DNA from: Flavobacterium ovatum
GTDB lineage: Bacteria > Bacteroidota > Bacteroidia > Flavobacteriales > Flavobacteriaceae
DNA length: 64,000 nt
NCBI RefSeq assembly: GCF_040703125.1
Contig: NZ_CP160035.1
Coordinates: forward strand, 3,458,001-3,522,000
Direction: 5' to 3'
The notes beneath the pieces were generated by a model that worked only from the letters and a program-made list of their open reading frames with translations, was not told the DNA's origin and made no database searches. The position numbers were made by a program, and so were the translations under genes. This document shows, piece after piece, positions 55,093 through 63,490 of the stretch; position 1 is the stretch's first letter; each line of letters starts with the position of its first letter.

Positions 55093-57702
55093 ATGAAACC
55101 ATTATTAATTAGCTTAACTGTAACTTTTGCGCTACTCCCTTTTTGGGCACAAAGCCAAGAGCATTATCCTTCGATAAAAGCAAAAAATCCAATCAACTTT
55201 AGCGATTTAAAAAAGAAAAATATCGTCTCAGATACCGATATCATTTGGCAACAATTTGGTCCCGGAATGAGCGGAAACAACAAATCGGCCATGTGGCATC
55301 CTACCGATCCAAACGTGCTTTATATTTCGCCAAATATGGGCAATACTTATAGAACAACCAACAAAGGTTTTACATATGAAACCATTTTGGACGAAGATGG
55401 TCCTGGAATAAAATCGGGAGAAAGAGGTCCACAGGAACTAGGAAGTATCGATTTTTCACGTCAGAATCCTAATTTTGGTTTTTGTACCGATTTAAAAAAT
55501 AATGGTATCTTCTTTACCAATGACAAAGGAAAGTCTTGGCAAAAACAACAAACAACGGTTGATACCTTTGCAAAAGCGTTTTTGGCTTGTGTTGCCGTGG
55601 ATCCAAAAAACGAAAATATTTGGTATCTGGGTGCCGGACAATTACGAAACACGGGGCGCATATTATTTAGCCAAGAAAATCCTCGAGGCAACTTAATTGA
55701 CAAAAACAGTCTAGCTAAAATTTGGAAAAGTACCAACAAAGGAAAAAGTTGGGATTTAATCACCAATGGTCTCCAGCCAAATACAGAAGTAGAAACAGTG
55801 GCTGTAGACCCAAAAAACTCAAATATCCTCTATGCAACGACCAGCAGCGGCTTTTATAAAAGTAGCGATGCCGGTAAAAACTGGGAACTCAAATCAAAAG
55901 GAATCGATAATACTGTTTTGCGAAGTGTCAGCACACAATACGACCCAAAAACAGACAAACTCACGATGTATGTACTTAGCAACCGCGTTTGGAAAGCCGA
56001 TGGAAATACCGTTACCGACCAATCTGGCGGAATTTTTAAGAGTACAGATCGTGGCGAAAGCTGGACCAACGTTGATGGTAACCTAGCATTGGACTTAAAT
56101 CAATTCAAAAACAACAAATCGGTACTACAAACCTACTACAATGCGGTGGCGTATTTCTTTGGTATTTCTATAGAAAAAGCTAAAAAATCATACCCAGAAA
56201 TGCCCTCAAAAATCACGCATAATTTCTGCCAAATTCAGGTTGACCCAAATGATGCCAACAATGTTTATTTGGTAAACATGTTTTCGAATATGGCTCGAAA
56301 TAATTTTATGCCCGGCTGCATGTGGAGATCCAAAGATGGAGGAAAAAATTGGTATGTTACTTTTCGAAATGGAAAGAATTGGAGTTCAGGTCCAGACGTA
56401 AAATACTGGGCAGACCGTGGGAATCCTACTGGTAGCAATGTCAAATTGAAATATTTGCACCAATGGGAAAACCGAGATGACTATGACCGTAAATCGACCA
56501 ATTTCGGAATATTCAATGCCGATGGAACGGTCTTGCATACACAAATGGCAAAAATTTCTTTGATGTCCTACGACAAAGGAGATACTTGGGTAGATATTGA
56601 CGATGTGCAAACTTCTCCTGCTACCGAGAGTTATATTGGTGCAGGAAACAGCAATTTACCGGGACATGGCTTTTACCAAAGCTACTTAACGCCAAACAAA
56701 GTCTATTGTTCTGCGGGCGAAAACAGTTTGTGGATTACGAATAACGAAACTAGTCCAGAACGTCCAGGTGCTCAAGCAGCGACTTGCAAACGATTACTAG
56801 ACGATGAAATATCGGTGAGTTGTTATGCCATTCACCCTAAAGATCCTAAAATTCACTTTGCTTTGTTTTTTAGACAAAAAGGCCGTGGCGAATTGTACCG
56901 ATCTACTGATAGTGGCGAAACTTGGGTAAAACACGGAACACCAATTCCTGCTTGGGAAGTAAAAGCGCATTCTGGCGACCAATCGGTACATCAATTGAGT
57001 TTGATAATTGACCCAAACAATCCAGACACTATGTACTTTTGTGTACCCAAAGCGGCCAAAAACATGGAATATGTGGGCGATAGCGAAACAGGTTTTGGAA
57101 TCCATAAATCTATTGATGGCGGAAAAACATGGACAGAACCAAACGCTGGTTTGCCTGCTTCACTAGACACGACAACGATTAAATTTGACCCAAGCAACCC
57201 GAATACTTTATTCACTTGCATTCAAAATGACAAAGGCGGACTTTATTTTTCGACCAATAACGGAGCCAATTGGTCTGTTGTTCCTTCCACTATCGAAATT
57301 GCGGGCAAATTTGGAATTAACGATATTCATTTTGCCAAAGACGGAAAAGTGTACATCACATCAGGATATAAAAATGCCAATGAAAACGATGGCGGTCTTT
57401 GGGTAAGCAATGACCAAATGAAATCTTGGAAAAAAATATTCGATTATCCTTGGGTTAATCGTGTCGAAGTAGCACCCTATAATCCAAATATTATATTGAT
57501 TAATACCCTTGCTAATGTAAAGGTGGAATTGATTAACCCAGGAGCTTTTCTATCCAAAGATGGCGGAAAAACGTGGAGCAAAATCAACAAAGGCAACGGA
57601 CAATCCGACCGTATCAATGATATTGCCATTGACTATTTCACCCCAAACAAATACTATCTTTCTACTTACGGAAGTGGTTTTTATGTAGCGAAGGAGAAAT
57701 AA
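55093..57702 (+). CDS. Secreted Asp-box (BNR/sortilin-like) beta-propeller protein
   Basis: This 869-residue exported protein has a signal peptide ending near AQSQE. It has at least seven Asp-box turns of the form S-x-D-x-G-x-T/S-W, including SSDAGKNW, STDRGESW, SKDGGKNW, STDSGETW, SIDGGKTW and SKDGGKTW. This points to two propellers as in GH74 xyloglucanases and sortilins, although no catalytic residues can be assigned. No type IX sorting domain is present at the C-terminus (GSGFYVAKEK). It has its own promoter and terminator and is divergent from the HTCS gene. It may be a glycan-binding protein or an uncharacterised hydrolase. Confidence 0.8.
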   Translation: MKPLLISLTVTFALLPFWAQSQEHYPSIKAKNPINFSDLKKKNIVSDTDIIWQQFGPGMSGNNKSAMWHPTDPNVLYISPNMGNTYRTTNKGFTYETILDEDGPGIKSGERGPQELGSIDFSRQNPNFGFCTDLKNNGIFFTNDKGKSWQKQQTTVDTFAKAFLACVAVDPKNENIWYLGAGQLRNTGRILFSQENPRGNLIDKNSLAKIWKSTNKGKSWDLITNGLQPNTEVETVAVDPKNSNILYATTSSGFYKSSDAGKNWELKSKGIDNTVLRSVSTQYDPKTDKLTMYVLSNRVWKADGNTVTDQSGGIFKSTDRGESWTNVDGNLALDLNQFKNNKSVLQTYYNAVAYFFGISIEKAKKSYPEMPSKITHNFCQIQVDPNDANNVYLVNMFSNMARNNFMPGCMWRSKDGGKNWYVTFRNGKNWSSGPDVKYWADRGNPTGSNVKLKYLHQWENRDDYDRKSTNFGIFNADGTVLHTQMAKISLMSYDKGDTWVDIDDVQTSPATESYIGAGNSNLPGHGFYQSYLTPNKVYCSAGENSLWITNNETSPERPGAQAATCKRLLDDEISVSCYAIHPKDPKIHFALFFRQKGRGELYRSTDSGETWVKHGTPIPAWEVKAHSGDQSVHQLSLIIDPNNPDTMYFCVPKAAKNMEYVGDSETGFGIHKSIDGGKTWTEPNAGLPASLDTTTIKFDPSNPNTLFTCIQNDKGGLYFSTNNGANWSVVPSTIEIAGKFGINDIHFAKDGKVYITSGYKNANENDGGLWVSNDQMKSWKKIFDYPWVNRVEVAPYNPNIILINTLANVKVELINPGAFLSKDGGKTWSKINKGNGQSDRINDIAIDYFTPNKYYLSTYGSGFYVAKEK

Positions 57703-57724
57703 TTTCACACCAAAACAATCATTC

Positions 57725-57759
57725 AAAAAGCACAGAAGATAAAATTGACTGTGCTTTTT
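57725..57759 (+). terminator. Terminator of the Asp-box propeller gene
   Basis: AAAAAGCACAG (57725-57735) pairs with CTGTGCTTTTT (57749-57759) over a 13-nt loop, 22 nt after the stop, followed by more T residues. Confidence 0.88.
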
Positions 57760-57810
57760 ATTTTTAATTAATAACACGAAAAAAGGGTTGACAGACATAT
57801 TAATTTAAGG

Positions 57811-57960
57811 ATTCGTCAGTTCGAGTGTTTTATAAAAAATGCGATAGCTTTTTTTATAAAATGTATCGAGAACGGCATACATTGTAGCTTCTCGATACAT
57901 TTTTTGATAGTAAAGCTATCGCATTACTATCAAAAAAATACTCGAAGTGACGGATGAAAA
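57811..57960. repeat. Large nested intergenic inverted repeat
   Basis: The outer arms TTCGTCAGTTCGAGTGTTTT and its imperfect complement (57930-57956 region) enclose AATGCGATAGC/GCTATCGCATT (57838-57848 and 57915-57925) and ATGTATCGAGAA/TTCTCGATACAT. The whole 150 bp can fold on itself. The TTCTCGATACATTTTT part also occurs near 13186. It looks like a non-coding, possibly miniature mobile, repeat of this genome. Confidence 0.75.
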
Positions 57961-58038
57961 CCTAAATCTAAAAACAATTATGTAATTTGTAGCCGTTTTA
58001 CATATAATATTAATTACATCAAAAAACAGAACCAAAAA

Positions 58039-60066
58039 ATGAAACTAAAAATCGCAATAACAACAGGACTTATCAGCTTGGCAATGCAAGCACAAGTACC
58101 TTTTGTAAAAGAACGCAACCACATCAACCTAACCGATTGGATTTATACCAAAGGAATCAATTTCAATGCACAAAAAAACAGTTTTGACGTACAAAACTGG
58201 CAAGCCGTAAAAGTACCACACACCTACTCCATGGATGCCATCAATGCTATTGGGTATTACCGTGGCGAATCGTGGTACCGAACTCCTGTAACCATTCCAC
58301 AATCAATGGATGGGCAGCGTATTTTCATTCGATTTGAAGGCGTAGGACAACAAGCCGAATTGTATTTTAACGAAAAGAAAATTGGCGAACACAAAGGTGG
58401 TTACAGCGCTTTTTGTTATGAAATTACAGATCTTGCTCAAGCAAACAAATCCAATTTACTGGCGGTAAAAGTAACCAACGAACCCGATTTTAAAGTCATT
58501 CCAACCGTAGATAAATTGTTCAATCTCTATGGCGGAATTTACCGTCCCGTACAAGTATTCTCTACACCAAAAACAAATATAAATCCTAATTATTACGCCT
58601 CTTCGGGAGTTTTTGTCGAACTCAAAGAACTTCAAAAAGATTTGGCTACTATTCAAATTCGTACCCATTTATCGACATCCAAACCAGGACAAAATAGTAC
58701 CATCAACTACACTATTTTGGATGCCAAAAACAAGGTAGTCGCACAAGAAAAACGTACGATATCTAGTTTCAAAAAAGATACTATCCTTAGCGAAAACTTT
58801 CAAATCAAAAAGCCTATTTTATGGAATGGTAGACAAAATCCACATCGCTACCATGCCGAAATTAGTGTAACCTCCAATAATGAGACCGATAAAATAAATC
58901 AATCTTTCGGAATCAAAACCGTGTCCGCAAACGCCGATACTGGCTTTCACTTAAACAACGAACCGTATCGTTTATACGGCGTGGCAATGCACCAAGAATG
59001 GGAACAAAATGGCCCTGCACTTTCAGACCAACAACACCAGCAAGACATGGACTTGGTAGACGAAATTGGCGCAACGGGTATACGTTTATCGCACTACCAA
59101 CACTCTGAACTTACCTACGAATTGGCCGATGAAAAAGGAATTTTGGTGTGGACCGAAATTCCGTTTGTACACGATTACAGCAGCCGTGAAGATGGAAACG
59201 CCAAGCAGCAGTTAACCGAATTGATTCTCCAAAACTACAACCATCCCAGCATTTTTACTTGGGGATTGTGGAACGAAGTTCGTGCTCACAAAAGCAAAAA
59301 CGAGCCTTGCGTGTTACTTGTTGAAGATCTCAAAAAGTTGGCTCATAAATTGGACCCAAACCGCTTAACAGCTTCTGCCAGTGACCGAGGAATCACCGGA
59401 AACATGGAAAACATCACCGACCTACAGGCTTGGAACAAGTATTTTGGTTGGTACGGTGGCAAGTATGGCGATTTTGCAAAATGGCTCGACGAAGCGCATA
59501 CCCAAAACCCAACCATTCCCCTAGGTATTAGTGAATATGGATCTGGCGCAAACATCAAAGATCAGGACGAAACCATAAACAACAAACCATTCGGAATCCA
59601 TTTTCCTGAAATAGACCAAACCCACGGTCACGAAATCACTTGGAAAATCATCAAAGACCGCCCTTTTGTTTGGGGATCATTTGTCTGGAATATGTTCGAC
59701 TTTTCGGTAGCGGGTTGGAACCGTGGCGGCGTTGCCAATCGCAACCACAAAGGCCTAATCACCTATGACCGCAGCACAAAAAAGGACGCCTTTTATTTCT
59801 ACAAAACCAATTGGAACAGCGAACCACAGCTCTACATTGCCGAACGCAGAAATACCAACATCCATAGCAATCCTACCACTGTAAAAATCTATACCAATCA
59901 ACCAGCAGCGACGCTTTACCTAAACGGTAAAAAAATCGCAACGCAAAAACTGACATCGGATATTCGAATCATCGAATTCAAAAATATAGAACTCCAAAAA
60001 GGAAACAACAAAATAGAAGTCAAAGCCGGAAAATTATCCGACGAAATCAATTGGATTTTACCTTAA
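58039..60066 (+). CDS. Secreted GH2 beta-galactosidase-like enzyme
   Basis: This 675-residue exported enzyme has a short signal peptide (cleavage near AMQAQ). The GH2 layout is complete: a sugar-binding jelly roll at about 25-170, an immunoglobulin-like domain at about 175-285 and a TIM barrel at about 290-600. The acid/base is Glu413 in FTWGLWNEVRA and the nucleophile Glu499 in ISEYGSGAN. These are normal, unlike the GH2-clan enzyme at 10172. The C-terminal 80 residues form a short beta domain. It would release a non-reducing beta-linked galactose or related sugar from galactan oligosaccharides. It stands alone at the end of the polysaccharide region. Confidence 0.9.
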   Translation: MKLKIAITTGLISLAMQAQVPFVKERNHINLTDWIYTKGINFNAQKNSFDVQNWQAVKVPHTYSMDAINAIGYYRGESWYRTPVTIPQSMDGQRIFIRFEGVGQQAELYFNEKKIGEHKGGYSAFCYEITDLAQANKSNLLAVKVTNEPDFKVIPTVDKLFNLYGGIYRPVQVFSTPKTNINPNYYASSGVFVELKELQKDLATIQIRTHLSTSKPGQNSTINYTILDAKNKVVAQEKRTISSFKKDTILSENFQIKKPILWNGRQNPHRYHAEISVTSNNETDKINQSFGIKTVSANADTGFHLNNEPYRLYGVAMHQEWEQNGPALSDQQHQQDMDLVDEIGATGIRLSHYQHSELTYELADEKGILVWTEIPFVHDYSSREDGNAKQQLTELILQNYNHPSIFTWGLWNEVRAHKSKNEPCVLLVEDLKKLAHKLDPNRLTASASDRGITGNMENITDLQAWNKYFGWYGGKYGDFAKWLDEAHTQNPTIPLGISEYGSGANIKDQDETINNKPFGIHFPEIDQTHGHEITWKIIKDRPFVWGSFVWNMFDFSVAGWNRGGVANRNHKGLITYDRSTKKDAFYFYKTNWNSEPQLYIAERRNTNIHSNPTTVKIYTNQPAATLYLNGKKIATQKLTSDIRIIEFKNIELQKGNNKIEVKAGKLSDEINWILP

Positions 60067-60164
60067 TTAGTAGGAGCAGAAATAGTTATTTTCATAATGA
60101 CGTCTGCTCCCGCTATTCGTTGCAATCTCTTGTATTTGCTATCGCGATACAAGAGGATTTTCAC
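60067..60164. repeat. Interspersed repeat with hairpin after the GH2 gene
   Basis: CTCTTGTAT (60127-60135) pairs with ATACAAGAG (60147-60155). The surrounding bases (GCTATTCGTTGC near 60112 and TTTTCACTGCTATCGGGG near 60159) resemble the repeat at 63150-63275. It may serve as a terminator but has no T-run. Confidence 0.6.
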
Positions 60165-60364
60165 TGCTATCGGGGCTAGTTATAGCGTTTTGGTTTTCAT
60201 AATTTCGATTTGCAAAACTGACGAATAAATATAAAATCATTACAATTTTTTATAAGTTAAATTTTATATATTTGAAAATAAATATTGTCTGACGTTTGTC
60301 AGACATATACAACCTAATTTGGGTAATTAAGTCTGATTTTGTCAGCACTATATACTAGTTACCC
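60165..60364 (+). repeat. 200-bp structured repeat, copy 1, upstream of the 60382 gene
   Basis: This copy is nearly colinear with 63268-63468. It contains a -7-like TATATTTG (60267-60274), a perfect hairpin TGTCTGAC/GTCAGACA with a GTTT loop (60286-60305), a second stem CTGA/TCAG around 60333-60345, and it ends with GTTACCC (60358-60364). The gene starts 17 nt later. GGGTAA at 60321 is complementary to the end motif. Confidence 0.82.
60267..60274 (+). promoter_or_regulatory. -7-like box within the 200-bp repeat, copy 1
   Basis: TATATTTG fits TAnnTTTG and is conserved in the second copy (63371-63378). A transcript from here would carry both hairpins of the repeat in its leader before the gene at 60382. 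Confidence 0.45.
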
Positions 60365-60381
60365 AAAAATAAAACCAACCT

Positions 60382-61785
60382 ATGTCAAAACCTGAAATTA
60401 ACGAAGATTTTCTACTATTGTTAATTGACAACAATGGAACAATTGGCACTGATACAATTGATATAGTTAAACATTTCGAAAACGAAAACAAAAAACTTTC
60501 AGAATTATGCGGAACAAATGGAAATGATAATATCGACCAAATTGTGTCATTTATAAGAACAGAATTACAGCCCAAACTGCCTAATAAAACCTTTAAATAT
60601 TGCAAAGATTTAGATAAAGCGTATCAAAGTGTACACGTCAATTTAGAAGGCGGAATTAAAACCTTTTTTGATAGAAGAGATTTAATTTACACCAATAAAA
60701 AACTTACATTAAATGAGAAAAAGGAGTTTGATTTAGATTCAGCTTTTAGAGATTTGAAAAGTGAAATTAAAGAAAGAATTGAGTTGTGGTTTAAAGTATT
60801 TGATATTGAATTTGCTTATGACAAAGCAAAAGCAATACCTAATGTATTGTCTTATTCACACAGAATAAGTGGTTGGTCAAGTCCAGAATATAAAATAACC
60901 GATAACTTAAAGCAGGAAATTAAAACAAATTTTGGGTATGGAAGTGTAAGCTATTTCTTTTTGCTATTTACATTTAAAAATATACAAATAACACCACTTT
61001 CAGAATGGATTGATTATCGCTACTCAAATTTTTCAGAGGTAATAAGATACACGAGAAGTTTTACCTCAAGAATTCCTGTAGTTGATGAAAGAGGTAGATT
61101 AAAGTATTATAAAACAATAATTGAAAACGAATATTGGAATTATGCAATCGCATTTACCCAAAATGCCGCAAATTTATCTTTGACCAATGAAGATGAATTT
61201 GTAGAAAAATATATAATATCTGAATGTGAAAAAATGGTAAATGGACTTCAGACCATTTATGCAGATAGCGAATTTGATTTAATTGACGAAAACCAATTTG
61301 ACATTGAGGACAAAGACACAAATCGTTATCGATTAGATATTAAAGGTTTCGAACTTGTTAGCTTCAAAACCGAAAAAATTATAGGAGCATTAGATTTTAT
61401 TGGGAAGATTATTGAATACAACAAAATAATTCCAACGGACAAATATGTTTCACGAATAAAGGAATTGAACAAACAATTTATTCCTAAAGTCCACAAAGCA
61501 GTAGCAGAAGAAAAAGTAGAGCTACATCAAGCGAAAAACGAATTAGCTAATTTTCTTATTGGACATAATAAATTGGTTGAAAAGGATAAATTTTATAATA
61601 ATGAACGAATAAGGCTAAGAGAGAAATTCAAAGAAACTTATGAAAGTGAACATATCGAATTTATGGCGATTTTCATGAACTCCTTAGATCAATTAGCAAA
61701 ACATAATCATAAAGTTAATTTACACACAGAAAACATTCAAATTTTGATTAACTATATTGAAAAATATAATAACTTTATGGAATAA
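60382..61785 (+). CDS. Protein of unknown function, accessory cassette-like gene
   Basis: I do not recognise this 467-residue family. It has no signal peptide and no convincing membrane segment, so it is probably cytoplasmic. The N-terminal 60 residues could be a small helix-turn-helix-like domain (DNNGTIGTDTIDIVKHFENE). The middle contains an aromatic block (NFGYGSVSYFFLLFTFKNIQ near 200) followed by a WIDYRYSNFSEVIRYTRSF motif, and the last 120 residues are charged helices likely to form a coiled coil. It is bracketed by the 200-bp repeat upstream and a long palindromic element downstream. A defence or stress role is possible because the next gene is AbiJ-like, but this is only association. 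Confidence 0.75.
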   Translation: MSKPEINEDFLLLLIDNNGTIGTDTIDIVKHFENENKKLSELCGTNGNDNIDQIVSFIRTELQPKLPNKTFKYCKDLDKAYQSVHVNLEGGIKTFFDRRDLIYTNKKLTLNEKKEFDLDSAFRDLKSEIKERIELWFKVFDIEFAYDKAKAIPNVLSYSHRISGWSSPEYKITDNLKQEIKTNFGYGSVSYFFLLFTFKNIQITPLSEWIDYRYSNFSEVIRYTRSFTSRIPVVDERGRLKYYKTIIENEYWNYAIAFTQNAANLSLTNEDEFVEKYIISECEKMVNGLQTIYADSEFDLIDENQFDIEDKDTNRYRLDIKGFELVSFKTEKIIGALDFIGKIIEYNKIIPTDKYVSRIKELNKQFIPKVHKAVAEEKVELHQAKNELANFLIGHNKLVEKDKFYNNERIRLREKFKETYESEHIEFMAIFMNSLDQLAKHNHKVNLHTENIQILINYIEKYNNFME

Positions 61786-61793
61786 TAACTGTG

Positions 61794-61990
61794 GGTAACA
61801 ACGTATATAAAAAAATAGCGCGAGTCGTTGCTAACACAATGGTTCGGGCATTTTTAGGAAGTCGCCAAATTTTTAAATTTGACAAATTCCCAAAAATAAA
61901 ATAATTAGTAAAATTTAAAAATTCGGCTTGTGTTTCATCCGAAAATTACCGCCTTTTTACAGCGCTACTTTTATATACAAGACCGTTATC
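61794..61990. repeat. Long two-tiered palindromic element between the accessory genes (attC-like)
   Basis: The end motifs GGTAAC (61794-61799) and GTTATC (61985-61990) are near-complementary. Inside them GTATATAAAA...TAGCGC (61803-61821) pairs with GCGCTACTTTTATATAC (61962-61978). Further in, GCCAAATTTTTAAATTT (61864-61880) pairs with AAATTTAAAAATTCGGC (61911-61927). This box-within-box layout, ending in a GTT-type core 25 nt before the next gene, resembles integron attC sites in plan but not in consensus. No integrase is in the window. Confidence 0.7.
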
Positions 61991-62015
61991 AGCCATTTAA
62001 GAACACGACAAATAT

Positions 62016-62858
62016 ATGAGATTTACGCAAAAACTTGGATTAAGTCCAATTAAGACAGAGTTAGAAAAAACAGGAATGAGTCCTGAACTTAGAAACTCTC
62101 TTTGGACAGTTGTTATAGAAACTATTCTCGAATTTAGGAGCAACGAAAGAGGCTATAATAATTATGGTCAAAGAGAAGCGTATTCAAAACTAGCAGAATA
62201 TTTCAGAGACTTATGGATTGATTTTTTCAAAATGCCAATAGACAATTTATCAATTAGCTATGGTTGCATCTACGGAAACAGCCCTTTCGAATTTGTTAGA
62301 GCGTGGTTCTATAAAGCAACTTGGGGGGAAGTATTTGATTTTATTGAATTTTCATCTTCGTATCATGACTCATTTGCTGAAATTTGCAATAACTTTCTTA
62401 AAAGAGAGCTTTCCGCATTTAGATTTGTAGATGGACAACTTGTTGAAATTAATTCAAAAGAGGAAGTTGTTGAAATTCAAAATGCAATTAGAAACGCTGA
62501 CAAATTTAAATCTGTTAAAACACATATTCAAACCGCACTTGAACTATTATCGGACAGAAAAAATCCAGACTATAGAAACTCAATCAAGGAATCTATTTCC
62601 GCAGTTGAATCCTTAGCGAAAATTATAATTAAAGATGACAAGACAACATTGGGACAGGCATTAAAGGAAATTGAAAAAAAACATCAAATTCCTAATAGCC
62701 TTAAGTCTGCATTTAGTGCTTTGTATGGGTATACTTCAGACGAAGGCGGAATTCGACATAGCTTACTTGAAAATAATGTGAATGTTGGTATGGAGGAAGC
62801 ACGATTTATGTTAATTACTTGTTCTGCGTTTGTGAACTACTTAATGAACAAAATATAA
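62016..62858 (+). CDS. AbiJ-like abortive infection protein
   Basis: This 280-residue protein's N-terminus (FTQKLGLSPIKTELEKTGMS, then PELRNSLWTVVIETIL) matches the AbiJ N-terminal domain type 4. The C-terminal half (about 150-280) looks like a HEPN-type helical domain: IKESISAVESLAKIIIKDDK near 190 and a GIRHSLLEN motif near 248 that resembles the R-x4-6-H-type active site of HEPN RNases. Such AbiJ-NTD plus HEPN proteins are predicted anti-phage effectors that cleave RNA. It is a single-gene system here, preceded by the long palindromic element and followed by interspersed repeats. The function is inferred from family, not shown. Confidence 0.78.
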   Translation: MRFTQKLGLSPIKTELEKTGMSPELRNSLWTVVIETILEFRSNERGYNNYGQREAYSKLAEYFRDLWIDFFKMPIDNLSISYGCIYGNSPFEFVRAWFYKATWGEVFDFIEFSSSYHDSFAEICNNFLKRELSAFRFVDGQLVEINSKEEVVEIQNAIRNADKFKSVKTHIQTALELLSDRKNPDYRNSIKESISAVESLAKIIIKDDKTTLGQALKEIEKKHQIPNSLKSAFSALYGYTSDEGGIRHSLLENNVNVGMEEARFMLITCSAFVNYLMNKI

Positions 62859-62874
62859 ACGTCTGCTAATCGAG

Positions 62875-63267
62875 TAGACGGGCCAGCTCTGCGAAGTGCT
62901 CTAGCAACAACAAAACTTTATGAGAACTGCAGTGCAAATTTCCCCCAGCTCTTCGAAGTGTACCCCGATCTGCGAAGAGTTCTAGCCACAACAAAAACGC
63001 TCTTAGAAACGCTGTGCAAATGTCTCCTGACTTTGCACACACAACAGTAGCAAGTCATCAACTGGAAATAAGAAATTGCCCAAACCGCTCCTTGAGATTC
63101 TTTCAGAAGGACAAGACTGTAGAAATACTTTGCGCGATTACTTTCCCGAAAAACGGGACAAGCTATTCGTTGCCATCATGCAGTTCGTTCAAATACTTTG
63201 CGAAGCTCCGGGCTTCCTTTGTGTATAGCTGTGAAATAACGCTTAGACGTACAAAAAAGGATACTTG
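62875..63267. repeat. Cluster of interspersed and tandem-like repeats
   Basis: Two degenerate units each contain TCTGCGAAG, CTCTAG or TTCTAG, ACAACAAAA and GTGCAAAT (62885-62940 and 62970-63022). The covarying hairpin at 63013-63039 follows, then the CCCGAAAAACGGG block near 63143, all shared with 6167-6318. An 89-codon open frame overlaps this and has no protein-like features. No gene is supported between 62859 and 63490. Confidence 0.75.
63013..63039. repeat. Hairpin of interspersed repeat, copy 2
   Basis: TGTGCAAA and TTTGCACA form an 8-bp stem around the loop TGTCTCCTGAC, the same loop as copy 1 at 6167-6193. The one stem pair that differs (G-C to A-T) keeps pairing. Confidence 0.8.
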
Positions 63268-63468
63268 CTGCGATCGGAGCTAATTATAGCGTTATTATTT
63301 TCATAATTATGATTTACAAAATTGACGCATAAATACAAAATCATTTTAATATTTTATAAGTTAAATTTTATATATTTGAGAATAAATAGTGTCTGATCTT
63401 TGTCAGGCATATACAACCTAATTTGGGTAGAAAAGTCTGATTTTGTCAGACCTATATACTAGTTGCCA
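63268..63468 (+). repeat. 200-bp structured repeat, copy 2, upstream of the 63491 gene
   Basis: This copy is colinear with 60165-60364. It has the same TATATTTG box (63371-63378), a first hairpin TGTCTGA/TCAGGCA that keeps pairing through a G-U wobble (63390-63409), a second hairpin GTCTGA/TCAGAC (63435-63451) that is stronger than in copy 1, and it ends with GTTGCCA (63462-63468). The gene starts 22 nt later. Confidence 0.82.
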
Positions 63469-63490
63469 GTAATTTGACAAAAATTGAGAA

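Noticed and set aside
55093-57702. Sialidase
   Set aside because: Asp-boxes are present, but the arginine triad and the FRIP-type motif of sialidases are not apparent.
57975-58008. Third copy of the CATATRTAAA operator before the GH2 gene at 58039
   Set aside because: A half-site TTTACATATA is present, but the opposite arm is imperfect and the spacing is about 12 nt instead of 7.
61794-61990. Canonical class 1-type attC site
   Set aside because: The ends do not match RYYYAAC/GTTRRRY and the element is longer than most attC sites. It is kept only as an attC-like palindrome.
63014-63283. 89-codon open frame near the right end
   Set aside because: It translates interspersed repeat sequence, including the hairpin at 63013-63039, and shows no domain or codon pattern typical of the genes around it.
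60165-63468. CRISPR array
   Set aside because: The repeats are long, only two to three in number, unevenly spaced and separated by whole genes. No cas genes are present.
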